Notes under the pieces: model-generated
The model's input: only the letters and a program-made list of their open reading frames with translations
Told to the model about the DNA's origin: nothing
The model's database searches: none
Position numbers and translations under genes: made by a program
In this document: in pieces, positions 54,646 to 63,993 of the stretch
How positions within the stretch are numbered: the first letter of the stretch is position 1
How the letters are laid out: each line of letters opens with the position of its first letter
From: Pseudocalidococcus sp964653145
Lineage (GTDB): Bacteria; Cyanobacteriota; Cyanobacteriia; Thermosynechococcales; Thermosynechococcaceae
Direction: 5' to 3'
Length of the DNA stretch: 64,000 nt
NCBI GenBank assembly: GCA_964653145.1
Contig: CAZZCG010000020.1
Span: forward strand, 1 to 64,000

Positions 54646-56931
54646 ACGACTGCCATAGGCCAGGCCATAGATTGAAATCAAACTCAGAACAATCAGCGGA
54701 AAGACAATTCGGGCTGCAATATCCAGGCGACGTAGGGCCTCTTTTCGTCCGGCTTTATCTAATTTGGCGGCAATCACCGTGACAAAAACAGGAATTAAGC
54801 ACAAAAAGAAATAGGTATAAAAAACGTACTCAATCGCCACCGTATAACTCACCTCCGGCAATTGGTTATTAAACGCCAACAACAAGACAATCCCCGAAAG
54901 CAACGTGGAAGCTGGAGCCATAATCCGCGGGACAAACATACTGTGGGGAAAATAAAGGGTGCAATAACTAATCAAGGTGAGTAGCAATAACGGCAGGAGG
55001 TTTTTACTCAAGAAAACCAGGGTTCTCCGTTGCATCGTCATCCGCACTGCAAAGCCGGGATAGTCCTGTACTAAATTGGTTTGAAATAAATCAGGATCGC
55101 CAAGGGTTGAGGTGTTGCGCGAGGTATCGGGAAAGTAGGCAATATCTTGGAATTTCCACAGTTGCAGACCTTGGAAGGGTTTGCGTTGAATCGCATCTGG
55201 TTTCGGCAGCCTCAGTCCGGTTCGATCAATCACATAGACCAAGCGATCATCCGAGAGGTGGGGATTATCAAAGCGCAGGGTTAAGCGTTGCCCATCAAAG
55301 GGATAATCACGAAAGTCAAAGGTGTTTTTGAATTCGCCCCGCACCCGATAGAGTTTGTAATTTAATCCATCAACCACTTTGGCCTTCAGGGGAATTTGAG
55401 GGTCAAAAACTGGGGCGCTGGGATTAACGCTATTCATAACCGCATCGGGAAATTCAATCCGCACCGCTTCATCATCGCCTTGGTAGCGAAACCAAACATA
55501 AAAGTCGGCGGTAAAACTCGATTTGCCCTGATCAATCCGATTGAGCTTATTAAAATCAATGCCGGTATAGACCACCCGTTGTTGCCAGAAGTAGCGATCC
55601 TTAAATTGGATAATCGTCCCAGCCTGGAGTTCTTGAGGTAAATTAAGCCGGTCTGGGCTATTGACGCTGGTAAATTGGGCTGGTGCAGAAATCAGACGAC
55701 GATTACCAAATTCTGCAACGCGAATTGGTTGGTCACTACTGCGATTGGCATTGAAGTAGAGCGGCCCCGTTAACCCAGCCAAAGCCACTTTGGGACTATT
55801 AATCTCACTCAGAACCGTTTTTACAGCCTCTCGATCCTCTTGAATAGCCTGGGGATCCAGGTTCAATTCTGCTTGTTCCAGGCCAGCCACCGCCATCATG
55901 GCCGCTTCATAGAACTTGGCCCCAAGGTAAGAGGGCATTTCCCCATAGGCTTTTTCATAGGCCGCAGCAAAATCTTGGGCATTGGCTCCAGCACTGTCAA
56001 ACAACAGAGGAGAGGGGACATAAAGACCATTGGTAAAATAACCGGGATTATTTTTTTCCTCTGGATACTCACTAAAGCTCTCAGCAAAAAGTTCCCGCGA
56101 CAGGGCCTGCTCCCCCATAATCTCCACCGGGATCCCCTGTTTGCGGATGGCGACAATCACGTCTCGGGCTAAGTCTTCATTGGAAATCGGCAAAAAGACC
56201 AGGCCAGGATCCGGAGTCGCAGCTAATTCTTGGACAACTTTTTGAATCGAGGCCACCTTGTTATTCGGGGTAGAGTCCACCATGCCGCGGTATTTGATCG
56301 TTCCGGCTGCCCCAAAGTTTTCCGCAAGGGCCTGGGAGATAAACCGACTATTGCCACTGGCCTGGTCACCGATGATACTGGCGGCAGGAAGCTGCAACAC
56401 TTTTTGGGCATAGAGGGACAACACTCCGGCTAAATCCGAATTGGTATAAATCATCCGAAAATAGTAGGGGCGATTTTCCGTTACTTTTTCGTTGTTAGCT
56501 GTCCCCGTAATTGCTGGCAAACCGTGGGCTTCATAAATTTCCCCAGCCGCAATCGACGCATCGGAAGAACGATGACCTAGTAGGACTAGGGCCTGGGACG
56601 CAACAACTTTATCGGCCACCTGACGCGCAACCTCAGGATTACCTTGATCATCAAACGTGACCAACTTAAGGGGATGTCCCTGGATGCCTCCCGCTGCATT
56701 GATCCCATCGAAGTAAAGCTGGACACTTTGCACCATTTCTTGGCCGCCACTGGCCCCCGTTCCCGTCAATGGAGCCGCCAGGCCAATTTCAATCGGAGTA
56801 TTTTTTGCAGTTCCCAGGCCCCGATTGAAGAGACTCGTAACTCCAATCACAAGCAATAAGGTAACCAGGCCAAGGAGGAGATATTTGAACCAGGGATGGT
56901 TGCGGAGATGGGCGAAAACGGTTTGGCGCAT
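54637..56931 (-). CDS. Periplasmic-binding-protein / pentameric ligand-gated ion channel fusion
   Basis: A 764-residue membrane receptor made of two known modules. Residues 1-36 hold one membrane anchor. Residues about 47-420 are a type I periplasmic-binding (LivJ-like, amino-acid type) domain: IGLAAPLTGTGASGGQEMVQ, VTFDDQGNPEVARQVADKVV. Residues about 450-630 are the beta-sandwich of a pentameric ligand-gated channel: TADFYVWFRYQGDDE and the Pro-loop block FDFRDYPFDGQRLTL (539-553, where animal receptors have the Cys loop). Four helices follow: M1 about 640-661, M2 about 668-690 (APASTLLSGIVLLLAFNNQLPE, pore), M3 about 696-721 and M4 about 737-757. It is a single gene, start ATG 56931. The ligand is unknown; small polar metabolites are likely given the binding domain. 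Confidence 0.9.
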   Translation of the reverse strand: MRQTVFAHLRNHPWFKYLLLGLVTLLLVIGVTSLFNRGLGTAKNTPIEIGLAAPLTGTGASGGQEMVQSVQLYFDGINAAGGIQGHPLKLVTFDDQGNPEVARQVADKVVASQALVLLGHRSSDASIAAGEIYEAHGLPAITGTANNEKVTENRPYYFRMIYTNSDLAGVLSLYAQKVLQLPAASIIGDQASGNSRFISQALAENFGAAGTIKYRGMVDSTPNNKVASIQKVVQELAATPDPGLVFLPISNEDLARDVIVAIRKQGIPVEIMGEQALSRELFAESFSEYPEEKNNPGYFTNGLYVPSPLLFDSAGANAQDFAAAYEKAYGEMPSYLGAKFYEAAMMAVAGLEQAELNLDPQAIQEDREAVKTVLSEINSPKVALAGLTGPLYFNANRSSDQPIRVAEFGNRRLISAPAQFTSVNSPDRLNLPQELQAGTIIQFKDRYFWQQRVVYTGIDFNKLNRIDQGKSSFTADFYVWFRYQGDDEAVRIEFPDAVMNSVNPSAPVFDPQIPLKAKVVDGLNYKLYRVRGEFKNTFDFRDYPFDGQRLTLRFDNPHLSDDRLVYVIDRTGLRLPKPDAIQRKPFQGLQLWKFQDIAYFPDTSRNTSTLGDPDLFQTNLVQDYPGFAVRMTMQRRTLVFLSKNLLPLLLLTLISYCTLYFPHSMFVPRIMAPASTLLSGIVLLLAFNNQLPEVSYTVAIEYVFYTYFFLCLIPVFVTVIAAKLDKAGRKEALRRLDIAARIVFPLIVLSLISIYGLAYGSRLV

Positions 56932-57146
56932 GGGATCACAGCAGGAGAATAGCCCTCAAACTATACTGCGATTGATTGTCTTGCAGATTAACTTTGAGCA
57001 CAAATCTTTCGATGCAACCCCCGCCCATATTTCTGCTACTCCATTGGTCGGCCCTGAAGATGAGGCGCTTGATTTCAGAGCTAGAGTACTTGATTTAGCT
57101 CAAGTCCAAGGGGCAGGGGGATCATGGCTGGGGTTGTGCAGAACCT

Positions 57147-57614
57147 CTAGGATGGTGATTGGGTCAGTTGTAAATATTCCTGCATAACCCGGATTTGATG
57201 TTCATCGGGATGGGCATAGCTGTGTTGACGCTTGACCGTGGCAATGGCATCTTCCAGGGAAATTTGCTGATGTTGGCAAACATAGAGAGAACAAACAGAA
57301 GCCGAGCGTCCCACCCCCGCTAAACAATGGACGTAAACCGTATGCCGTTTTTTAAACCAGTGCTGTAAAACCGCCATGGCCTGGGCAAATTGTTCGGCCT
57401 CTGGAACTCCCCCCTTAAAGCCATCGGGAATGGGAACACGCTGCCATAGAAAACTACTGGAAAGGGTTTGGGGGAGGGCTAATTCATCCGCTTCCGTCAG
57501 GCTCAAAACCGCTGTAATTCCAATTCGGCGCAGATAGAAAATCGAGGCTTCGTTATTGGGTGCAGACCCTACAGCTAATTTATCTGGCAAAATCCAAGAA
57601 AACCGTTCTGGCAT
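57147..57614 (-). CDS. Dual-specificity / tyrosine phosphatase-like protein
   Basis: A 155-residue Cys-phosphatase with the P-loop HCLAGVGRSAS (Cys97, Arg103) and the general-acid Asp64 in PIPDGF. The N-terminus (FSWILPDKLAVGSAP) and AVLSLTEADE match small DSP-like proteins. Cytosolic. The substrate is unknown: a phosphoprotein or a phosphorylated small molecule. It is a single gene on the reverse strand. Confidence 0.92.
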   Translation of the reverse strand: MPERFSWILPDKLAVGSAPNNEASIFYLRRIGITAVLSLTEADELALPQTLSSSFLWQRVPIPDGFKGGVPEAEQFAQAMAVLQHWFKKRHTVYVHCLAGVGRSASVCSLYVCQHQQISLEDAIATVKRQHSYAHPDEHQIRVMQEYLQLTQSPS

Positions 57615-57793
57615 AGGATGAAAACCCTCAGAGGACTGATACGCAGGTGAACAACAAAGCCAAGAACCTGCAAGGTAGAAGAAATAACCCAGAGATTCAT
57701 GATGGCTTTACGCTACCATTTTGCCGCTAATTTGTAACAGATTCTTACAGAAAGGATGTCAATCGTAACCCTAGAGTTCCCGCCCGATCAATC

Positions 57794-59806
57794 TTATTTA
57801 GGGAGATTAGCGGGTTGGGGATTAAGGACAGTATCATCTCGAACAGCCAGGTTTTGAATCCGCTGGTCCAATTCCGGTGGTGTGTCCTCAATGGAGTAGG
57901 GGGTTTGGCTGTACTTGGCCTGGAGATAATCTGCGAGGGCTTTTTGCTCGCTTCCAGGGGTTTCAAATGCGGACTTACCGGAGATGGAAACCAAATCAAC
58001 GCGGTTGGCTCGTTCCGGGTTTGCGCTCACCAGGCCGGGGAATGGGTAACTGTCGCCGCCATCGGCCAAGTAACTGAGGGTAACTATCCGGATGGGCCGC
58101 TGGGGATCTCCCTGAATTTGGCCACCTTTGAGAACAATATCGCTGGGTTTACCGGCCCCATTGGTCAAGGCCAAGGATTGAACTCTCTCACCGGGAGTTT
58201 TTTGGGCATCAAAGCTAAAGGCCAAGCCTGCCACTTGGGGAAATTGACCTGGGGTGACCAAGGGAGCCGTTGCCGCCAGTCCATGTTCGAGGACTTGTTT
58301 CAGTTCCGCCGCCGTCAGCGTGAGTAGGGTTAAACCATTGTTAAACCGCAAAGAATTTTCAATATCTAACTGCGAAATATCTCCAGTTTGTTTATCTGCG
58401 AGGGGATTGGCCTGGGTGGGGAGGCGTTCACCGGCCGTATTCGAGTTTCCCCCAAAACCACTGATGGCGCCAATGTTGTCCCGGATGCCACCCCCGTTTT
58501 TCAGGGAGGCTTGGACAGTCGGATCTAGGGCCTGGGCTGCCAGTAAATTTGCATCGGCGGTTAAATCCCCCAAGTTGGTTTCCTGTGTCCGCACATCAGC
58601 CCGCGAACCGTTGAGAAATACCGTTGCCCGGCCAAATTGCACCGCATCCTTACTAACAATAATTTTCCGAATTGCCTCAGTAATTTCAACGACTTTGGGG
58701 GCGGGAGCGACGGTGCCAGGGGTGGCGGTGGAATAGGCATCACTCAGTTGCTGGTCTCGGCGGGAAACTTTGAGTACACCCTCCCGATCAAAATCCGCCA
58801 TAAACCGCCCCACATAGCGATAATTAGCCCCGGTATTGAGGATCGCCACAGGCTGTTTAGTTTTTGAGGTTTTCCAAACTGGGTAGGGCCCCATCACCTT
58901 GTCCCCAGGCCGGAGTCGCTCAAGATCATTCAACAGCACACTGTGGGATCCCCCAGCAATAATCACGTCCACATCCTGAAGCAAGGGGGCCAGCTGAATT
59001 TCCATGAACAACTGCTGCAGATGGGAGAGCAAAATAATCTTATTGATGCCCTGCTGGGTGAGTTGATCCACTACGGGCTGAATCGACGCAGCGAGGTTTT
59101 TTAGGTCTTCAGGGTTTTCGGGAATCACTTCTACACCTGGGCCTGGGGAGGAAATATCCGGTAAAAGCGGCGTTGTCACCCCCACCAGGCCAATTTTTTC
59201 ACCCGCCACCTCGACAATCGCACTGTGGGCAATTTGTTGGGGAATGGTTTTGGCGAGTTGGGCATCCTCAGTTTGCAGCGGGCTTAGGTTGGGGTCAGCA
59301 TCAAAATTGAGGTTCGCGGCTAAATAAGGAAAATTTGCGCCGCCATAGCCCTTGTCATCGGCCAAAAATAGATCTGCAATCCGGGTCGTACCTTCATCAA
59401 ATTCGTGGTTCCCCCAGGCCGCGGCTTGAATTCCAAGGGCATTCATAATCATCATGTCCCCCCGGCCATTGCCCTCCCGACCCAAAACCTCCCGCAGTTG
59501 TGAATCCCCACTGGCGGAGAAAAAGGGCCCAAGAATGTAGTTATCCCCAGAGGAAAGCACCAGAGTTTTGTCCGGCATCTCAGCTTTGAGGGTATTGACC
59601 ACCGAGGAAAAATTCACCGCATCCTCAAGGGCCGGAATCCCTGCTTCAAAGTCCGAGGCATGGAGAATTTGCACCTGTAAGGGCTGGCTGGAGCGAGGAA
59701 AAACAAAGAGTAGGGCCAAAACCGTGAGCATCGCCAGGCCAATGATTGAAAGCAAACGGCGGTGTCGCAATCCCATGACAGAATTAGAAAGCGTCAGTTT
59801 GAACAC
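57794..59806 (-). CDS. Membrane-anchored 5'-nucleotidase / cyclic phosphodiesterase family protein
   Basis: A 670-residue two-domain enzyme. An N-terminal anchor spans about residues 17-37. A calcineurin-like metal phosphoesterase domain (about 45-360) follows, with HASDFEAG, SGDNYILGPFF and WGNHEFDEG. The C-terminal substrate domain (about 385-640) contains LKNGGGIRDNIG and GLAFSFDAQKTPGERVQ. The first metal motif reads DFE where the usual form is DxH. The family acts on extracytoplasmic nucleotides to recover phosphate. Start is GTG 59806; ATG 59776 is an alternative, and neither has a good ribosome site. Confidence 0.9.
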   Translation of the reverse strand: MFKLTLSNSVMGLRHRRLLSIIGLAMLTVLALLFVFPRSSQPLQVQILHASDFEAGIPALEDAVNFSSVVNTLKAEMPDKTLVLSSGDNYILGPFFSASGDSQLREVLGREGNGRGDMMIMNALGIQAAAWGNHEFDEGTTRIADLFLADDKGYGGANFPYLAANLNFDADPNLSPLQTEDAQLAKTIPQQIAHSAIVEVAGEKIGLVGVTTPLLPDISSPGPGVEVIPENPEDLKNLAASIQPVVDQLTQQGINKIILLSHLQQLFMEIQLAPLLQDVDVIIAGGSHSVLLNDLERLRPGDKVMGPYPVWKTSKTKQPVAILNTGANYRYVGRFMADFDREGVLKVSRRDQQLSDAYSTATPGTVAPAPKVVEITEAIRKIIVSKDAVQFGRATVFLNGSRADVRTQETNLGDLTADANLLAAQALDPTVQASLKNGGGIRDNIGAISGFGGNSNTAGERLPTQANPLADKQTGDISQLDIENSLRFNNGLTLLTLTAAELKQVLEHGLAATAPLVTPGQFPQVAGLAFSFDAQKTPGERVQSLALTNGAGKPSDIVLKGGQIQGDPQRPIRIVTLSYLADGGDSYPFPGLVSANPERANRVDLVSISGKSAFETPGSEQKALADYLQAKYSQTPYSIEDTPPELDQRIQNLAVRDDTVLNPQPANLPK

Positions 59807-59895
59807 CTTAGCTTAGTTGTGGGAGCTTAAGTTGCTGTTAAGGCGGGTTCATTGGGCGTTGTTGTGGTCACTTGTGCAGGGATAGCGAACGGCTC

Positions 59896-60690
59896 ATGGT
59901 TTCAGTGTCTGAATGTTTTGCAGGATTACGGGCGCGCCAGGCCTGTGGTTTGATTCCGTTTATTACCGCGGGGGATCCGGATTTAGAGACCACCGCTGCG
60001 GCCCTGAAATTGTTGGATCGGCATGGGGCTGATTTGATTGAACTCGGTGTTCCCTATGCGGATCCCTTGGCAGATGGCCCCGTCATTCAAGCGGCTGCAA
60101 CTCGAGCCCTCCAACGCGGTACCCGGTTAGACCATGTCCTGGGGATGGTGCAGGAAATTCGTCCAGAACTCCAGGCCCCGTTGATTTTGTTTACCTATTT
60201 CAATCCAATTTTTCACCAGGGGATTCAGTCTTTTTTAACCCGAGTTGCCCATGCCGGTATTCAGGGATTGGTGATTCCAGATTTACCCTTAGAGGAAGCC
60301 GATGGGGTCTTGGCTTTAACCGCAGATCTGGGCCTGGAACTAACCCTGCTGGTGGCCCCCACAACCTCTCCGGAACGCATGACCGCCATTGCTGAACGCT
60401 CCCAGGGATTTATTTACCTCGTCAGTACCACCGGCGTTACGGGGATGCGCACCCAGATGCAAGAGCGAGTCGGCACCATGCTCTCAACCCTGAAACAAAT
60501 TACCCCAAAACCAATTGGCGTGGGCTTCGGGATTTCCCAACCGGAACATGCTCAGCAGGTCAAGGCCTGGGGTGCTGATGCGGCCATTGTTGGGAGTGCC
60601 TTTGTTTCCCGCTTAACCCAAAAAGATCCACAAACTGGCCTGGTGGAGTTGCAAAAACTATGCCAAGAGTTAAAAGCGGGCCTAGCTTAA
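59896..60690 (+). CDS. trpA: Tryptophan synthase alpha subunit
   Basis: Cleaves indole-3-glycerol phosphate to indole and G3P. The 264-residue protein has LIPFITAGDPDLETT, ELGVPYADPLADGPVIQ (with the catalytic Glu and Asp), LILFTYFNPIF and the phosphate site IGVGFGISQPEHA and AAIVGSAFV. ATG 59896 is chosen over the in-frame GTG-like start 24 nt upstream. It stands alone; trpB and the rest of the pathway are not in the window, as usual in cyanobacteria. Confidence 0.97.
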   Translation: MVSVSECFAGLRARQACGLIPFITAGDPDLETTAAALKLLDRHGADLIELGVPYADPLADGPVIQAAATRALQRGTRLDHVLGMVQEIRPELQAPLILFTYFNPIFHQGIQSFLTRVAHAGIQGLVIPDLPLEEADGVLALTADLGLELTLLVAPTTSPERMTAIAERSQGFIYLVSTTGVTGMRTQMQERVGTMLSTLKQITPKPIGVGFGISQPEHAQQVKAWGADAAIVGSAFVSRLTQKDPQTGLVELQKLCQELKAGLA

Positions 60691-60745
60691 TTGGCGGAAC
60701 TGAGGTTTTATATAGAGAACTTACAGGTAAACAGCCTAAATTTCC

Positions 60746-61255
60746 TTAATTTGGGGAAGTGCCATTACCTACGACCGCATTCCGAAGGCGCACTAGACGC
60801 TGCCGATTCATCTCTGCCAATTGTTGCCGTTGGGCTGGGGTAAGAATTTCTTTAATTTCCAAGGCGGCCTCTAAACGGGTTCCTTCCAACTCCCGTCGAT
60901 AGGTTTGAATCACCTGATGTTGGGCCCGAATATCGTCATTACTTGCCCCGTCCACTAAGAGCTTTTCAAGGACAGCCTCGGCCTGGTTGAGTTGGGTTTG
61001 TTGCTGCTGGGCCTGGGGTTTGTACTTAGCTTCTACGGCTTGGACTTGAGTCAATTGTTGCGGGGAAAGTTTTAGGGCTTGTTGCCAGGCCGGGGGAACG
61101 GTGGGAGTAGCAGCAATGGCCGTGCCAGCGTCAAGATTTTTTGGGAGCGCAGTTGCAGGTGACGACATCCCCACCAGGCCAGTTACCGACAGTGCTAAAA
61201 CCCCAACATAGCCAGAAGAAGTCAAGGGTAACGACTTAAACAAAGCTCGGAACAT
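60746..61255 (-). CDS. Periplasmic Spy/CpxP-like LTXXQ protein
   Basis: A 169-residue secreted protein: signal peptide about 1-36 (GVLALSVTGLVGMSSPATA), then a helical, Gln-rich part with two LTxxQ-type repeats (LSPQQLTQVQAVEAKYKPQ at about 62-80 and LTPAQRQQLAEMNRQR at about 138-153). This is the layout of Spy/CpxP chaperones that hold envelope proteins under stress. It is a single gene, convergent with trpA. Confidence 0.85.
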   Translation of the reverse strand: MFRALFKSLPLTSSGYVGVLALSVTGLVGMSSPATALPKNLDAGTAIAATPTVPPAWQQALKLSPQQLTQVQAVEAKYKPQAQQQQTQLNQAEAVLEKLLVDGASNDDIRAQHQVIQTYRRELEGTRLEAALEIKEILTPAQRQQLAEMNRQRLVRLRNAVVGNGTSPN

Positions 61256-61596
61256 AGCAATCTCACAAAAACAACTGCCTCGGTGTTGGCCATGACAAAT
61301 CTCTGGAAGTCTGTGTCAGACCTTTGCCATCCGCTAACTGTGACAATCCTACCAAAAACTGTTCGGAAGTACGGGCCAGCCATTATTTTGTCCTAAGTCC
61401 GCGTCGCTGTGGCACGTTTCAGACTGAATATTAGAACTCTGGAAAAATCGCAAAGCCGGCAAGCGTCAATGGTTTTAGCCAATTTGAGAATTGATGAATG
61501 TCCGACTACATCCAGCAATATAGCTACGGCAGCGTCATCTGACATTGGGTCGCCCCACCAGATACAGAAACTAGTGGTATGGTTTGTCCCCAGGCC
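61256..61596. other. Intergenic stretch
   Basis: 341 bp between two reverse-strand genes. A forward 71-codon frame (61409-61624) runs into the next gene and lacks a ribosome site, so I reject it. A promoter for the LTXXQ gene should be at the left end. No RNA gene or repeat seen. Confidence 0.5.
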
Positions 61597-62286
61597 TCAT
61601 TCGTTCTCTAACCGTTGCAGATAATTCTGAAGTAAACGATCAAAAACGTAGGGATCGCAGGAGCTATGGTGAAATTTGGCCGCAAAGGGCATGATCATTG
61701 ACCCTGTTGGATAGCTACGACGGGCGCCAAAGTAGAAAAAAGGTTGGCAAAATCCCGCGGGCTGGTGGAGAGTCAAGCTGGTGAAATGAAGGTGAGGCAA
61801 GTTACCAATAAACTGACTAAATCCAAAAATGGCACTATCACTGGACTTAAACGCACCTTCCGCTTGAATGTTCCGCTTTAAAGCCACCCAAGTTTCTGCA
61901 AACTCATCCCAGGCCAAGTTAAAGGCATCTTCAAGGATAAGATTCACAAAGCGAACGGGACTATCAACGGCTATCGGACAAAACAACGGTGGATTGCGGA
62001 CTTCAAACCATTGACCATCAATGTATCGCCAATGAAAACAAGGAAATTCCCTCAGAGATTGCAGCAGATTCCACATCAACCAGGCCGTGAGGGTTCCTTT
62101 TGGATCTGCTAGTTTTTCCTGCCAGGTATCGGCTGCCTTTGTAATGTCGATCTGAATCGTAAGATCAATGTATGGATTAGCAACCAGGCCTGGGTTAGTA
62201 AAGAAATCTAAAGCCCAAGTTTGATAGTCTCCTGGAAGTTGAGTCAAATCCAGAGGAACTACTTCATATCGTTCAAATAAATCCAT
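61597..62286 (-). CDS. Chloramphenicol acetyltransferase-like protein
   Basis: A 229-residue protein with the CAT fold: an N-terminal DLFERYEVVPLDLT segment, a central beta-strand part (SPVRFVNLILEDAFNLAWDEF) and the C-terminal motif FHHSSCDPYVFDRLLQNY, which matches the CAT catalytic HHxxxD with the His base kept. CAT-like proteins transfer acetyl or other acyl groups from CoA; the natural substrate here is unknown, and antibiotic resistance should not be assumed. It is a single reverse-strand gene, downstream of an AT-rich gene. Confidence 0.82.
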   Translation of the reverse strand: MDLFERYEVVPLDLTQLPGDYQTWALDFFTNPGLVANPYIDLTIQIDITKAADTWQEKLADPKGTLTAWLMWNLLQSLREFPCFHWRYIDGQWFEVRNPPLFCPIAVDSPVRFVNLILEDAFNLAWDEFAETWVALKRNIQAEGAFKSSDSAIFGFSQFIGNLPHLHFTSLTLHQPAGFCQPFFYFGARRSYPTGSMIMPFAAKFHHSSCDPYVFDRLLQNYLQRLENE

Positions 62287-62418
62287 CTTTTAATAAAGAT
62301 ACAACGTCCAAAAAATTTGAACCACATGAAACTACCATAATTAAAAGAAACAAATTATCTGTCAATCCAGGTGAGAAATCAATGATTTATGATATTTACT
62401 ACCAGAGACTTGGTAAAA

Positions 62419-63993
62419 TTAGCAATTAAATGGATAATTATGGTCTGACATTATAACAAGCCAATCTGTACCTTTACGACGGACTATATGAGTAATGTTG
62501 TAGCCATTCTCCCATCCTTCTTGAATGTCAGAAATTGGGAACTTATGACGTTTAATAAATAATTGCTTTGGCGTCTCTTTGGATGAAAATTTAGAATGAA
62601 GATAATAAATATTAGTATTATTGCCATTGTCATAGCCAATATCAATTGATGTAACAAAGAAACCACTTGAAATAATATCATCAATGAATAGTGGAAAGCA
62701 ATAACCTTTGACTATAAATTGTTTTTCAATATCAATATTTTTAGTAGTTGTTACAACAAATTTATGATTTTTATCATGAATCCATAAATCAACCAAACGA
62801 GAATCAATAGCTATATGTTCAAATATCTCTCTATTATTTACATTTTTTTGTAACATATTATCTAATTCTTGGAAAGAATATTTTTGAGGGAGTACACTGG
62901 ATTGATATTGATCACCTTGATCAGTCAGAATAAATAGCCAATCATATGTTTTTTCAGAGTGGTTTAAATTAGTAACCTTAAATTTCTCCTTTAGCTTTTT
63001 CGTGATATCTTCAGACAACCAGAGTGAATCATGAATTACCATCTGAGGAATTGATGCCAGACTTGGTGCTCCTACCATTATCCAGAAGTCATTGTCATAA
63101 AGACTGTCGTAACAATATAAATGTGTGATTCTTGTATTTTCACTAAGAAGTCTCTCTATTTCTTCAGATGGATATTTCCTGCTAATAATAACAAACTGAT
63201 CATGAATACTTGTTCTAAAAGGACTATAATAAATTCTATGATTTTCTTCGCTCAGTTTTATTTCTTCTTCTGAGGGTATCTTAATTTGTATTTTTTCCAG
63301 CCCGATTGAACTTTGAATGCTATCTGAGAATTTTTCTTCTAGTTCCTTGGGATAAATTTTTCTCACATATTCTAAATCTGTGTCGTTGAAATCAATCGTC
63401 TTTTCAATGCCTAATAATGAAAGAAAATTTCTTGAATTGATCCCATTGGGATTATTCTTAAAGAGTGTAGAAATATCAAAGGATTCTTTGTTTTGGCCTG
63501 TGAAGCGAATGTACCAATCCAAATCTGCTATTGTCTTTAGCGGAATTGTTGTGGACAAGCTAGAAGAATTAGGTTGTTCGGACTTATCTTTAAGAATGGC
63601 GCGCACAGAGCTTAAATGATCATCCCATTCTAAATCTTCCGGTTGAATGAGAATATCTGTAGATGGTTGCACTAATAGTTGTTTACCTCGGTCAATGCCA
63701 CGATAGAGATAAACATATTGAGCAATTACTTCAGGAACTTCTACACCAATATAGTAAAGGGTCTGATCATTGCAAAGGTTATAAACTTCCTCTTGAATAG
63801 CAGTTGAAAACTCATCTAACTCTTTCTTAGCAATATTATTATAAGCTTCTCCCATCACTGCATAAGCATCAGCTTTAGTTCTGATTGAAAAGGCTTCAGC
63901 AACTCGTAATGGCAACCGTTCGGCCTGGCCTGGGTCAATTTGTTTTAACTCCACATTTAACCAAACCTCTAAAGATAGAGAATTATTGATCAC
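62419..63993 (-). CDS. Repeat-containing protein of unknown function (DUF7477-like C-terminus), AT-rich
   Basis: A 524-residue protein whose gene is clearly more AT-rich than the rest of the window. Residues about 20-110 form a mixed N-terminal domain. Residues about 265-516 hold five related units of about 45 residues, each a strand (DQFVIISRKYP, QMVIHDSLW, QFIVKGYCFP, QLFIKRHKFP), a helix, an ITHL/VTNL-like strand and a final W..IM-type strand (FWIMVG, WLFILT, WLVIMS). The unit resembles DUF7477, known to me from plant and bacterial proteins of unclear role. GTG 63993 is near the window end and upstream codons may extend the gene, so the start is not certain. Confidence 0.75.
   Translation of the reverse strand: MINNSLSLEVWLNVELKQIDPGQAERLPLRVAEAFSIRTKADAYAVMGEAYNNIAKKELDEFSTAIQEEVYNLCNDQTLYYIGVEVPEVIAQYVYLYRGIDRGKQLLVQPSTDILIQPEDLEWDDHLSSVRAILKDKSEQPNSSSLSTTIPLKTIADLDWYIRFTGQNKESFDISTLFKNNPNGINSRNFLSLLGIEKTIDFNDTDLEYVRKIYPKELEEKFSDSIQSSIGLEKIQIKIPSEEEIKLSEENHRIYYSPFRTSIHDQFVIISRKYPSEEIERLLSENTRITHLYCYDSLYDNDFWIMVGAPSLASIPQMVIHDSLWLSEDITKKLKEKFKVTNLNHSEKTYDWLFILTDQGDQYQSSVLPQKYSFQELDNMLQKNVNNREIFEHIAIDSRLVDLWIHDKNHKFVVTTTKNIDIEKQFIVKGYCFPLFIDDIISSGFFVTSIDIGYDNGNNTNIYYLHSKFSSKETPKQLFIKRHKFPISDIQEGWENGYNITHIVRRKGTDWLVIMSDHNYPFNC

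Noticed and set aside
61409..61624. 71-codon forward frame
   Set aside because: It runs into the convergent CAT-like gene and has no ribosome site.
61597..62286. Antibiotic-resistance gene
   Set aside because: The CAT-like fold alone does not show chloramphenicol as substrate and no resistance context is present.
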